Assembly (NCBI GenBank): GCA_964642855.1
Contig: CAZXSK010000002.1
Span: 52,844 to 116,843, forward strand
Length of the DNA stretch: 64,000 nucleotides
Reading direction: 5' to 3'
Source: CAZXSK01 sp964642855
GTDB taxonomy: Bacteria; Planctomycetota; Phycisphaerae; SM23-33
Made by a program: the position numbers and the translations under genes. The stretch's first letter is position 1; every line of letters begins with the position of its first letter. A model generated the notes under the pieces. The model saw only the letters and a list, made by a program, of their open reading frames with translations, did not search any database and had not been told where the DNA came from. Positions 1 through 8,417 of the stretch are shown in pieces.

Positions 1-55
1 CCCAACCGTCGGATGGCTGGGCTTGTCGAGATTGGATCGGAAACCGGGCGCGGGA

Positions 56-994
56 TCAGTCGCGTTTCCTTCGCCCGGGTTTCTCGTCTTCGTCCTTGTC
101 GCGATCGGGCTTCTCGGGCTGACGTGCCTTCATCTCTCTGGCGTACTGCTTTCGCTGGTCCTTGTCGAGCACGCGCTGGAAGATCACCTTCCGGATCGCC
201 AGGTCGTGAGGGTTTTTCCCGCCGTCCCCGAAGGCGTCGCCGGCGTCGTAAGGCATGGGCAGCCGCTGACCGATTTCGGTGCAGACCTCGCGGAGTTTCT
301 CTTCCTGCTTCTCGCTGAGGTCGAGGTCGCCGAACTCGCGGAGCATCGCCCCGGCCACCCGCGGGCCGTTGATCGTGCCACGCTGCTCGCGCTTGAGGCT
401 CGAGAACATGCGGCGCTCGTACATCTCGGCCATCTTCTCGCGCCGCTGCCTGTGCTGCTCGAGGGCGGCTTCGATCTGCTCGCGGATCTTCATATCCTTC
501 CTGCTGTCGTCGTCGAGTTTGTCCAGGCGCTCGCGTGCCTTCTCCAGCTTCGGGGCGGTGAGCTTGTCGAATTTCTCGATGGCCTGGTTGCGGGTCCGGC
601 GGATAGTCAGGATCCGCTGCTTCTGCTCGTCGGACAGATCGAGCTTGGCGGTCAGCTCGTCCCAGTCGTCGGTGAAGGAGGTGATCCCCTCCGGTCCGGC
701 TTCGAAGGCGACCTCGTCCTTGTCCTTCTCGCCTTCCTTGTCCTTGTCGCCGTCCCTGTTCCTCTCGCCCTTGTCCTCGGGCTTGGCGTCGCCCGGGTCT
801 TCGACGTCGTCGCCGCCGGCCGGCGGGAGCGACTCCTCGGCTGCGTCGTCGCCGGCATCATCGGCAGCTTCTTCGGCTGCGTCATCGCTGACGGCGGCCT
901 CGGGGGAATTCTCGCCGGTGTCATCGGCGTAAGCGGGCCCGGCCGTCGCGAGCAACAGCCCGCCCAGCAGCAACAGCAGCATCCAGTGTTTCAT
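56..994 (-). CDS. secreted helical protein with Spy/CpxP-like repeats
   Basis: The start at 994 is chosen because a hydrophobic signal peptide (MKHWMLLLLLGG...) begins there and GAGGTGA lies about 7 bases upstream. About 312 residues. After the signal comes an acidic low-complexity stretch rich in Glu/Asp/Ala, then two similar helical segments starting LDLSDEQKQRI and LDLSEKQEEKL. These resemble the LTxxQ-type helices of Spy/CpxP periplasmic chaperones, but I cannot assign the family firmly. The C-terminus is a charged Lys/Arg/Asp tail. It diverges from the kinase-oxidoreductase gene at 1190, so a link to envelope or redox stress is possible but unproven. It is predicted to act in the periplasm or paryphoplasm. 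Confidence 0.75.
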   Translation of the reverse strand: MKHWMLLLLLGGLLLATAGPAYADDTGENSPEAAVSDDAAEEAADDAGDDAAEESLPPAGGDDVEDPGDAKPEDKGERNRDGDKDKEGEKDKDEVAFEAGPEGITSFTDDWDELTAKLDLSDEQKQRILTIRRTRNQAIEKFDKLTAPKLEKARERLDKLDDDSRKDMKIREQIEAALEQHRQRREKMAEMYERRMFSSLKREQRGTINGPRVAGAMLREFGDLDLSEKQEEKLREVCTEIGQRLPMPYDAGDAFGDGGKNPHDLAIRKVIFQRVLDKDQRKQYAREMKARQPEKPDRDKDEDEKPGRRKRD

Positions 995-1189
995 CGCATC
1001 ACCTCGGTGGGTTGGTTCATCCGCCTGGCGATACGCCGGCGGCATTGCACATGTATCGTACCTCCCCGGGGGCAGTCAGACAATGCGCCCGGCCGGGGTC
1101 CGGCCTGATATTCCACCCGGCGAGGGCCTTGCCAAGCTCCCGTCCGCCAAGCATACTCAGGCAGTCACCCTATCGAACACGGAACGACC

Positions 1190-3622
1190 ATGCCCGATTC
1201 GCACGAAGAGAAGGAACTGCTGCAGCTGTCGGCGATGGCAGCCCACCAGCTCAAGTCGCCGATCAACTCCATCCAGTCGCTGCTGCGGTCGCTGCTGGGC
1301 GATTTCGTCGGCCCGCTCTCCGACGAGCAGCGGGAGGTGCTCTCCCGCGCCGATGCCCGCTGCAACCAGGCCATTGAAAGCATCGAGCGCATGCTCGCCA
1401 TCGCCGGAGCGGCAGAGAAAGCCGCCCAGGCGGGGCAGTCCTTCGACGCAGCCGTCCTGGTCCGCCAGTCGCTGCAGGACTACGCCGACGCCGCCCGCGA
1501 CCGCGACATCTCCCTGTCCTCGGAGATCGGCCTGGAACCGGCGTGGGTGAAAGGCCATCGCGAATCGATCACCGAAGCCGTCCACGCCCTCGTCGAGAAC
1601 GCCCTGAAGTACACCCCCGACCACGGGCGGGTGCGCATCTCCCTGGCCGGGGGGCCCGACGGGGAGACAATCGAGCTGGCCGTCTCCGATTCGGGTGTGG
1701 GCATCCCCGAGGAAGACCGCGACAAGGTCTTCCGCCCGTTCTACCGAAGCCGGCGTGCCAGCGGCTCGTCGCGCAAAGGCTCGGGGCTGGGGCTTTCGCT
1801 GGTCAAGACGGTTGTCGAAGCCGGCGGGGGTTCGATCCGCGCCGAGGCATCGACCTTCGGCGGGGCGCGGATGATGATGACCCTCCCGGCGGGCGATCAG
1901 CCCGAAGGCTCGACCGCCTCGGAATCGATCGAGCAGCAGGCGCCTTTCCGGGTGGTCATCGTCGGCGGGGTCGCAGCCGGGCCGAAGGTGGCCTCCAAGA
2001 TCATCCGCATGCGTCCCTCGGCCGAGGTGACGATCGTCGAGAAGGGCAAGGCGCTGGCCTACGCAGGCTGCGGGCTGGCGTACTACGTCTCCGGCGCGGT
2101 CAAGGAGCAGCGGGAGCTGCTGTCCACGCCGCTGGGCGCCGTCCGCGACCCCGTGTTCTTCCAGAACGTCAAGAACGTCCGCGTGATGAACCAGACCGAG
2201 GCGTTGGAGATCGACCGCGACGCCCGGCGGGTGAAGGTGCGCGACACTCTCAGCGGCGACGAGGACTGGCTGGCGTATGACAAGCTCGTGCTGGCCACGG
2301 GCGCCACGCCGGTGGTCCCCGCCATCGAGGGGGCCGACCTGCAGAACGTTTTCTCGCTGCACGGCGTGCACGACGCCGAGGGCATCAAGGCGATGCTCGC
2401 CGAGGGCAAGGCCCGCGACGTGGCCATCGTCGGCGGCGGGTTGATCGGCGTGGAAGCCACCGAGGCGCTGGTCGCCCGGGGCTGTCGCGTGACGATCGTC
2501 GAGGCCCGGGGGCAGATCCTGCGCATGCTCGACTGGGAGATCGCCCGCCTGGTCGAGCGGCACATGGAATCCCGCGGCGTCCGCATACTCACCAGCGTTC
2601 ACGTCGAGTCGTTCGAAGGTGACCAGCAAGGCCGGCTGACGGGCCTGCGCACCGACCAGGGGCATATGCACGCCGAAATGGCGATCGTGGGCGTGGGCGT
2701 GCGTCCGGCCGTTACGCTCGCACAGAAGACCGGCCTGGATCTCGGACCCACCGGCGCGATCCGCGTGGACGACCACATGCGGACCAGCGACCCGGACATC
2801 TACGCAGCCGGCGACTGCGCTGAGCAGACCCACCAGCTCACGGGCAACCCGTGCTACGTGCCGCTGGGTTCGACGGCCAACAAACAGGGGCGCGTCGCGG
2901 CGATCAACGTCTGCGGCGGCGACGACACGTTCCCGGGCGTGATGGGCAGCACGGTCTGCCGGGTGTTCGATTACTGCGTCGGGCGCACGGGCCTGACCGA
3001 GGCCCAGGCCCGCGCCCTGCGACACGACGTGGTGACGGTGCTGGCCCCCGCGCCCGATCGCGCCCACTACATGCCCGAAGCGGGCATGCTGCTGCTGAAG
3101 CTCGTGGTCGATCGCGACTCGCGCAGGCTGCTGGGCGTGCAGGTTGCCGGCCCGGGCGCGGGCGACAAGCGCATCGACGTCGCCGCCGTGGCGATCGCCT
3201 CCGGCTGGACGGTCGACCAACTCGCCGGGGCAGACCTGTGCTACGCCCCGCCCTACTCGCCGGCGATGGACAACCTGATCACCGCGGCCAACATCGCCCG
3301 GAACAAGCTCGCCGGTGCGATGGAGGGGATCTCCCCGATGGAGGTCCGCCGGATGCTCGACGACCGCCAGGAGTTCGTCTTCCTCGATGTCCGCTCGCCG
3401 GGCGAGCACGAGAAGCAGCGCCTGCCCGGGGCAACGCTGATCCCCCTGGGCGCCCTGCGAGGCCGGCTGGACGAACTGCCCCGCGACCGACCCATCGTCG
3501 CGTTCTGCCAGATTTCCCTCCGAGGCTATGAAGCGGCGCTCATCCTGCGGGCACACGGGTTCGACAACGTGCGCGTCCTGGACGGCGGGGTCGAAATGTG
3601 GCCGTACGAAACGCTCCGCTGA
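1190..3622 (+). CDS. histidine kinase - CoA-disulfide reductase-like - rhodanese fusion protein
   Basis: An 810-residue soluble protein with three modules in one uninterrupted frame. Residues about 10-245 form a histidine kinase: HisKA with His19 in AAHQLKSPI, N-box ALVENALKY, G1 DSGVGIP and G2 GSGLGLSLVK. Residues about 253-700 are a pyridine-nucleotide disulfide oxidoreductase of the CoA-disulfide/polysulfide reductase type: FAD motif VIVGGVAAGPK, a single redox Cys294 in YAGCGLAYY, and NAD motif IVGGGLIGVEA near residue 413. Residues about 717-810 are a rhodanese domain with loop Cys773 (CQISLR). CoADR-rhodanese fusions are known; a kinase at the N-terminus of one is, to my knowledge, unusual. 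There is no signal peptide or membrane segment, so it should be cytosolic. The inference is a redox or sulfane-sulfur sensor. No response regulator is adjacent. The ribosome site is weak. Confidence 0.9.
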   Translation: MPDSHEEKELLQLSAMAAHQLKSPINSIQSLLRSLLGDFVGPLSDEQREVLSRADARCNQAIESIERMLAIAGAAEKAAQAGQSFDAAVLVRQSLQDYADAARDRDISLSSEIGLEPAWVKGHRESITEAVHALVENALKYTPDHGRVRISLAGGPDGETIELAVSDSGVGIPEEDRDKVFRPFYRSRRASGSSRKGSGLGLSLVKTVVEAGGGSIRAEASTFGGARMMMTLPAGDQPEGSTASESIEQQAPFRVVIVGGVAAGPKVASKIIRMRPSAEVTIVEKGKALAYAGCGLAYYVSGAVKEQRELLSTPLGAVRDPVFFQNVKNVRVMNQTEALEIDRDARRVKVRDTLSGDEDWLAYDKLVLATGATPVVPAIEGADLQNVFSLHGVHDAEGIKAMLAEGKARDVAIVGGGLIGVEATEALVARGCRVTIVEARGQILRMLDWEIARLVERHMESRGVRILTSVHVESFEGDQQGRLTGLRTDQGHMHAEMAIVGVGVRPAVTLAQKTGLDLGPTGAIRVDDHMRTSDPDIYAAGDCAEQTHQLTGNPCYVPLGSTANKQGRVAAINVCGGDDTFPGVMGSTVCRVFDYCVGRTGLTEAQARALRHDVVTVLAPAPDRAHYMPEAGMLLLKLVVDRDSRRLLGVQVAGPGAGDKRIDVAAVAIASGWTVDQLAGADLCYAPPYSPAMDNLITAANIARNKLAGAMEGISPMEVRRMLDDRQEFVFLDVRSPGEHEKQRLPGATLIPLGALRGRLDELPRDRPIVAFCQISLRGYEAALILRAHGFDNVRVLDGGVEMWPYETLR

Positions 3623-3634
3623 CCGGTTCGTTGC

Positions 3635-5047
3635 TCACTCGGGACCGGCAGCGCTGGCAAGCGGCTGATCGTCGCCGGAATCCGGGGCCGGCTGGGTGGC
3701 AGGGGTCGCCCGGGAGCTTCGCGTTTTCTCCGTCCGCAGCGAGAGCACCACGAGCCTGCCCTTCTTGTCCCGCACCGCAAGCCGGCCTTCTGACAGCGCG
3801 ACCTGGGAATAGCTCACGCTGCCCAGCACGTTCTTGAGGCGGGCGAGTTCCTTGTAGTCGCCCTTCTCACCGTCGGCGTCGGCGAGCACGACGTCCCGCC
3901 CGCCGGTTGCGATGATCTTCCCGTCGGCCGTCAGCAGGAAGGACCCCAGCCCGAACCGCCCCCCCTTCCAGAGCACCTTGCCGTCCTTCAGCGAGACCTT
4001 CGCGAGGTTCGAGCCCATCACGTACGCACTGCCGTCGTGGACAACCGCCGTGGTAATCGTCGAATACGCCTTGCACAACCACCGCTGCTGAAGCTTGTCC
4101 TTGCCGCCCGCGACCTCCAGCAGCGCCGAGCGCTTCTGGTTGTACGCGCTGGTGACGACCACCCGCCCTTCCCCCGCCACGGCGGGACACGGAATGTTGC
4201 AGGCGAATTTCGTCGCCCACGGATAGGTCGCGACAGTCCGGCCGGGCTTGTCGCCGCCGGTCTGGATGATCACCACGTCCTTGAGCGTCAGCAGCGCCAC
4301 GCACTGCACGTCGCCGACGGTCAGGGGCACCGGACCGGGCGTGTGACCCGCGGGACCTGCGTATTGCGATCGCCACAGCTCCTTGCCCGAGTTGGGATCC
4401 ATCGCCAGGAGCGTGGCGCCCTTGTGGCCGACTTCCACGAGCAGTTGCCCGTCGAGCAGCAGGGGCGAGCACGTCAGGCCGAAGTCGCGCTGTCCGCCGC
4501 CGCTGCTGGGTCGCCGCGGAATGCGGTAGTCATCGTAGAGATTGCGGGACCAGAGCTCCTTGCCGTCGTCGGTGGTGTCCCAGCAGGCCAGGTATCCGTC
4601 GACGCCGAGGGTGAACAGCCGGCCGGTGTCCGCATCCAGCGTCGGGGTCGCCAGCGGTCCGCCGTAGCGGCCGGTGTCTCCCGTGCGCACGCGTCCCTGG
4701 TAGCGGGCCTTGTAGGCCTGGCTCCAGAGCAATTGGCCGGAGTTGGCGTCGTAGCAACGAAGAACGTCCCGCCCGTCCTTGCCGCGCCGTCCCTCGAAAC
4801 CCAGCGCGTAGAGCTTGCCGTCGGCGAGAACGGGACTGGCGGCGCCTTCGCCGACGTCGGCTTTCCAGAGCGTCTCGGGCGGCCAGGCCTTCGGCCAGCC
4901 GGACGTTTCGGCGCTGACGGCATCGCGCCGCGGGCCCCGCAAGCCCGGCCAGTTCTCACCGGCTGAGATGGCCGGCAGAAACACGACGACGAGAACAGCC
5001 ACGGTCCGGGCAATCGGCCGCAACGGCAACACTGACGATGGGTTCAT
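3635..5047 (-). CDS. secreted PQQ-binding-like (BamB-type) beta-propeller protein
   Basis: The start at 5047 is supported by GGGGAGG upstream and by the signal peptide that follows (MNPSSVLPLRPIARTVAVLV). 470 residues. After cleavage comes ENWPGLRGPRRDA, the typical opening of planctomycete PQQ-like propeller proteins, followed by repeated blades with motifs such as SPVLADGKLYALG, LDADTGRLF and MDPNSGKELW. No quinone-binding catalytic set is evident, so an enzymatic role is not claimed; a scaffold or binding role outside the cytoplasm is more likely. Its 3' end converges with the kinase fusion gene at a spacing of 12 bases. Upstream, on the same strand, lies the XylR-type regulator, 83 bases away. 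Confidence 0.85.
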   Translation of the reverse strand: MNPSSVLPLRPIARTVAVLVVVFLPAISAGENWPGLRGPRRDAVSAETSGWPKAWPPETLWKADVGEGAASPVLADGKLYALGFEGRRGKDGRDVLRCYDANSGQLLWSQAYKARYQGRVRTGDTGRYGGPLATPTLDADTGRLFTLGVDGYLACWDTTDDGKELWSRNLYDDYRIPRRPSSGGGQRDFGLTCSPLLLDGQLLVEVGHKGATLLAMDPNSGKELWRSQYAGPAGHTPGPVPLTVGDVQCVALLTLKDVVIIQTGGDKPGRTVATYPWATKFACNIPCPAVAGEGRVVVTSAYNQKRSALLEVAGGKDKLQQRWLCKAYSTITTAVVHDGSAYVMGSNLAKVSLKDGKVLWKGGRFGLGSFLLTADGKIIATGGRDVVLADADGEKGDYKELARLKNVLGSVSYSQVALSEGRLAVRDKKGRLVVLSLRTEKTRSSRATPATQPAPDSGDDQPLASAAGPE

Positions 5048-5130
5048 GGGTAGTCCTCCCCTTTCGGTCCGCTTCTTCCAACGCCGCCGACCGTCCGGCG
5101 GACCTGAGAAAAAGATGCTGGCCGGACGGT

Positions 5131-6282
5131 TCAGCGAATCAGGTGTTGCTGGCGATACTCGCTGGGCGTGATGCCCACGTGCCGCCGGAAGATATCGCTG
5201 AGGCTCTTGGCCGTGCGGAGTCCCGACCGCCTGGCCACCTCCGCCAGGGGCAGGTCCGACTCGGCCAGCAGGGTCTTGGCCCGTGCGACGTGCACCCGCC
5301 TGATCTCCTCTCCGGGCAGGCGACCGAGGATCTCCAGGAACCGCTTCTCCAGCGACCGCCGCGAGATCGGCACCTCCTGCAGAACGTTCTTGACGAGGAT
5401 CGGCTCGTGGGCGTGCTGGCGGATGAACCGCACCGCGTCGGCGACGTCCGGATCGTCGACAGCCAGCAGGTCCGTCGACTGGCGCGAGACGATCTTTCGC
5501 GGCGGGATTGTCAGTGGACCGGGCGGCGGAGATTTGCCCCGCATCAGTTTCTCCAGCAGCGCAGCGGCTTCGTAGCCACGCGTATCGTCCGCCTTCTCGA
5601 TGCTCGACATCGGCGGGTTGCACAGTTCGCACATGACCTCGTCGTTGTCGACGCCGAGAATGCTGACATCCTCGGGCACGCGCAGGCCCGAACGGTTGCA
5701 GACGCCGGTGAGGGTGCGTCCCTGGTTGTCGTTGCACGCCAGCACGCCGATGGGCTTGGGCATCGACCGGATCCACTGCTCGCTGATGTCCCGCCACCAC
5801 CGCCAGTCCTCGGTCTGCCCGAGCGATTCGGTGCGGTTGACGTGGACCTCGATATCCTCCTCCGCCAGGCGTTTGCGGAAGCCCTCCATGCGCAGGTTCG
5901 AGTAGTTGTCGTCGGGCAGGCCGTAGAAACCGAAATGCCGGTACCCGCGGTCGAGGAAGTGCTCCGCCGCCAGGCGACCGATCCCGGCGTCGTCGGCCAG
6001 GACGCGCGGAAACGGCGAGTCGGACTTCTCATTGGACAGGTCGATGACGGGCAGCTTCCGGCGACGCAGCTCGCGCCGCATCGAGTCGGTCGCAGCCGTG
6101 GCGAGCACGCCGTCTCCCTGCCAGTCCTGCAGGCCGACAGGGAACTCCTCGGACATCCCCGGGGCCATGAAACACTGCCATGTCTCGTGGGTGCGGATGT
6201 ACCGTGCGATTCCTCGCAGGATGCTCCTGCCGCTGTTGGTGGCTGTTTCCACCAGCAGACCGACCTGTCTGGATTTGGGCAT
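5131..6282 (-). CDS. XylR-type transcriptional regulator (LacI-like sensor + AraC HTH)
   Basis: 383 residues. The N-terminal ~270 residues look like a LacI/periplasmic-binding-protein sugar sensor (GLLVETATNSGRSILRGIA, VLACNDNQGR, ILGVDNDEVMCEL). The C-terminal ~100 residues are an AraC-type double helix-turn-helix (SRRSLEKRFLEILGR, LAEVARRSGLRTAKSLSDIF, HVGITPSEYR). This is the architecture of E. coli XylR and of many planctomycete carbohydrate regulators. GGGAGA precedes the ATG. It diverges from the PEP-CTERM protein gene at 6667 across a 384-base intergenic region that holds an ATCGT-AA-ACGAT palindrome, a candidate binding site. The ligand is probably a sugar or sugar acid, but the sequence does not say which. 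Confidence 0.9.
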   Translation of the reverse strand: MPKSRQVGLLVETATNSGRSILRGIARYIRTHETWQCFMAPGMSEEFPVGLQDWQGDGVLATAATDSMRRELRRRKLPVIDLSNEKSDSPFPRVLADDAGIGRLAAEHFLDRGYRHFGFYGLPDDNYSNLRMEGFRKRLAEEDIEVHVNRTESLGQTEDWRWWRDISEQWIRSMPKPIGVLACNDNQGRTLTGVCNRSGLRVPEDVSILGVDNDEVMCELCNPPMSSIEKADDTRGYEAAALLEKLMRGKSPPPGPLTIPPRKIVSRQSTDLLAVDDPDVADAVRFIRQHAHEPILVKNVLQEVPISRRSLEKRFLEILGRLPGEEIRRVHVARAKTLLAESDLPLAEVARRSGLRTAKSLSDIFRRHVGITPSEYRQQHLIR

Positions 6283-6666
6283 ATTGCTTGTCTCCCTGGG
6301 GATGCCAGATGGATTTTCAGTTCGCCTGGGCTTGCTCGGGGGCGGCCTCTGTCCCCGCTGGCAGCGGGCCTGGTGGGGCTCTGCCGCGTGAGCAACGCCT
6401 CCGGCCTGGCGGCGGGTTCCGGGGCGGATCGGCCTCGGTGGGACCCGCCTCCTGCCGCCTCGGAAAGGGCATTATATACGGGAATCCCACGAAAACGCAA
6501 AATCGGAAATCTTTCACGCTTTATCGTAAACGATTCCGCTTATCTTCGTGGGCACGAGAGTTCGTCGGTGAGCGAAGTTCACGTCAAGCTCGTCCGGCGG
6601 CAGCGTATTTATTCAAATCTCAGGACGAGGGTCCTCGAGGAGCCTTCTGAACAAAGGAGAGAAGAG
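6283..6666. other. intergenic region between divergent regulator and PEP-CTERM gene
   Basis: No credible coding sequence. The left part is GC-rich and contains a strong potential hairpin with arms 6411-6420 and 6440-6449 in the leader of the regulator gene. The right part (about 6475-6620) is AT-richer and carries the palindrome at 6523-6534. No convincing sigma70 boxes could be fixed. Confidence 0.6.
6523..6534. promoter_or_regulatory. candidate operator, ATCGT-AA-ACGAT
   Basis: Perfect 5+5 inverted repeat with a 2-base spacer, in the AT-richest part of the divergent intergenic region between the XylR-type regulator and the PEP-CTERM gene. Its location suggests a site for that regulator; this is inference. 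Confidence 0.45.
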
Positions 6667-7368
6667 ATGAAACGTTTCGCGAGTATTGTTGCTGTTCTGT
6701 GCGTGTGTGCCCTGGCCACGGCGGCCTCGGCCGATCAGGTTCTCGAGTTCAACGGAGGCCATGACAAGACCCATGGGACTCCTCTTACAAAGGGCGCGTA
6801 CAACAGCTATGTCGGTGACAACGGCGCGGACGCCGTGTACTACGACGGTGCGTCCGGGCCCTTGGCCTGGTGGGTCGAGCCGGGCTACAGCGGCATGATC
6901 ATCTCGAGCGATTCGGCCGCGACCGTAGGACTCTACTGGGATGCCGGCGGGAGCTATACGTTTGACGGTATGGCTGACACGGATATCCTCTTTGAGTTCA
7001 ATGCGGATACCACTTATGGCAACCTGGCGATCTATGACAACCTTTCCGCCCTGGTCGTCAATGACGGCACGGTCTACACCAAGCTCATCCATGGCGATCC
7101 CGGCATTTTCGATGCCATCACCGCGACCAAGGCCGACCTTGCCGGCACGTGGACCGAGTATGATATGGCCACCGGCGCAGCAGGAACGGCTACGATCGAC
7201 CTGGACGACCTGGACGACATCACCGCCTTCGGCGGCGCGTTCGCTCCCAGCAGTGGCAATACCTACATCTCATCGGTGGAAGCCTACGCGGTTCCCGAGC
7301 CGGCCACGATGAGCCTGCTGGCCATCGGTGGCGGGATCGCCCTGATCCGCCGTCGTCGCAACGCGTAA
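6667..7368 (+). CDS. PEP-CTERM sorting-domain protein
   Basis: The start at 6667 follows AAAGGAGAGAAGAG and opens with a clear signal peptide (MKRFASIVAVLCVCALATA). 233 residues. The mature part is beta-rich, acidic and Gly/Ala/Asp-rich with no recognised catalytic domain. The C-terminus has VPEPATMSLL, a hydrophobic stretch and an RRRR cluster, the PEP-CTERM signal recognised by exosortases. No exosortase gene is in the window. The last 56 bases including the stop are almost identical to those of the next gene. Likely exported and processed at the envelope; function unknown. It may be under the divergent XylR-type regulator. Confidence 0.85.
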   Translation: MKRFASIVAVLCVCALATAASADQVLEFNGGHDKTHGTPLTKGAYNSYVGDNGADAVYYDGASGPLAWWVEPGYSGMIISSDSAATVGLYWDAGGSYTFDGMADTDILFEFNADTTYGNLAIYDNLSALVVNDGTVYTKLIHGDPGIFDAITATKADLAGTWTEYDMATGAAGTATIDLDDLDDITAFGGAFAPSSGNTYISSVEAYAVPEPATMSLLAIGGGIALIRRRRNA

Positions 7369-8315
7369 GTCACCGATCACCGATCCTGACCGGGCCCGGT
7401 GGAGACCGCTCCGCCGGGCCCAGTCAGTAAATGTCCCGTCGGAGCCATGACAGTTGTCCGCGGCTTGACCCGGCGACCCGTGGCAAGCGGGAGGGAGTAT
7501 GCACTTATGAAACACTTCAGACACATTCTTGTCCTCGCCCTGCTGGCGGTCTGCATCCCCGCCACCGCCGGCGCGGAAGACGTCTGGGTCTGGCTGGTCG
7601 GCGGACAATCCAACGCCCCGGGCCTGGTCGAGACCACCGACGGGCGAGCGCCTCTGTCGGATCATCTGAACGCGAAATACCCGGGCGTGACGCACGAGTT
7701 GCCGCTCTACGGCGACGGCGGCACCTCGCTTCACCCCGATTTTGACAGCTTCGGGCCGTCGTGGCACCCCAGCCTCATGGACGGGGTCAACGACAGCAGC
7801 GACAGCAGTCTCTATCGCCTTCTGAACGAGTACCAGAACACCCTCAACAGCATCACGGCCGCCGGGGACACCCCGGTCACCAAGGGGTTCTTCTGGATGC
7901 AGGGCTACCAGGACTCCAAGTCCGGCGGCACCCATCCCCCACAGCCGAATGCGTCCGACAACTACGATACCCGGCTGGCAGCACTGATCGAACGGGTTCG
8001 CCTGGAGACATCCATCCCGGATCTTCCCGTGGTCATCGGTGAGACCTGTGTCGGCCCGGATCCCGATTACGGCGAAGCAGCCTACGCGCCGGTCGTTCAG
8101 GCAGCCCAGGCATTTGTCGCCGCCAATGACCCCTACGTCTGGCTGGCTGAGACCGATGTGTCCCAGCTGGGACCGGACGATACCCACTTTACGCCGGACG
8201 GACACTACGAACTGGCTGGGGACATGGTCGCATTGATCCCCGAGCCGACTTCCCTGTGTCTGCTGGCCGTCGGTGGCGGGATCGCACTGATCCGCCGTCG
8301 TCGCAACGCGTAAGT
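7315..8315 (+). repeat. pair of near-identical 56-bp gene 3' ends (7315-7370 and 8260-8315)
   Basis: The last 53 coding bases plus the following bases of two neighbouring PEP-CTERM genes match with two mismatches, while the rest of the two genes is unrelated. They encode LLAxGGGIALIRRRRNA-stop. This suggests duplication or gene conversion of the sorting-signal cassette. The coordinates span both copies. Confidence 0.8.
7507..8313 (+). CDS. SGNH esterase-like (SASA family) PEP-CTERM protein
   Basis: The start at 7507 is chosen for the signal peptide MKHFRHILVLALLAVCIPA; GGGAGGGAG lies about 11 bases upstream. 268 residues. The mature protein begins VWLVGGQSNAPG, matching the GQSN block (nucleophile Ser) of the sialic-acid/carbohydrate acetylesterase family. 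It continues with GFFWMQGYQD (compare the WxQGExD block) and ends the domain with DDTHFTPDGHYELAGDM, supplying Asp and His. A PEP-CTERM tail follows (IPEPTSLCLL, then hydrophobic residues and RRRR). Likely an exported deacetylase acting on polysaccharide; the substrate is unknown. It is the middle of three consecutive PEP-CTERM genes on this strand. Confidence 0.82.
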   Translation: MKHFRHILVLALLAVCIPATAGAEDVWVWLVGGQSNAPGLVETTDGRAPLSDHLNAKYPGVTHELPLYGDGGTSLHPDFDSFGPSWHPSLMDGVNDSSDSSLYRLLNEYQNTLNSITAAGDTPVTKGFFWMQGYQDSKSGGTHPPQPNASDNYDTRLAALIERVRLETSIPDLPVVIGETCVGPDPDYGEAAYAPVVQAAQAFVAANDPYVWLAETDVSQLGPDDTHFTPDGHYELAGDMVALIPEPTSLCLLAVGGGIALIRRRRNA

Positions 8316-8417
8316 TCGCGAGAGACCCGGACCAGTCCGTCGGGAGTGAGCGGCGCCTCGCAGAAGGTCGCGAGGCGCCCTCCCCCGCTCGACGGCCAAA
8401 ACGCGAAGGAGAATCTC

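Noticed and set aside
1157..3556. 799-residue open frame antisense to the kinase-CoADR fusion
   Set aside because: High-GC shadow frame; no motifs, and the plus strand carries three complete domains.
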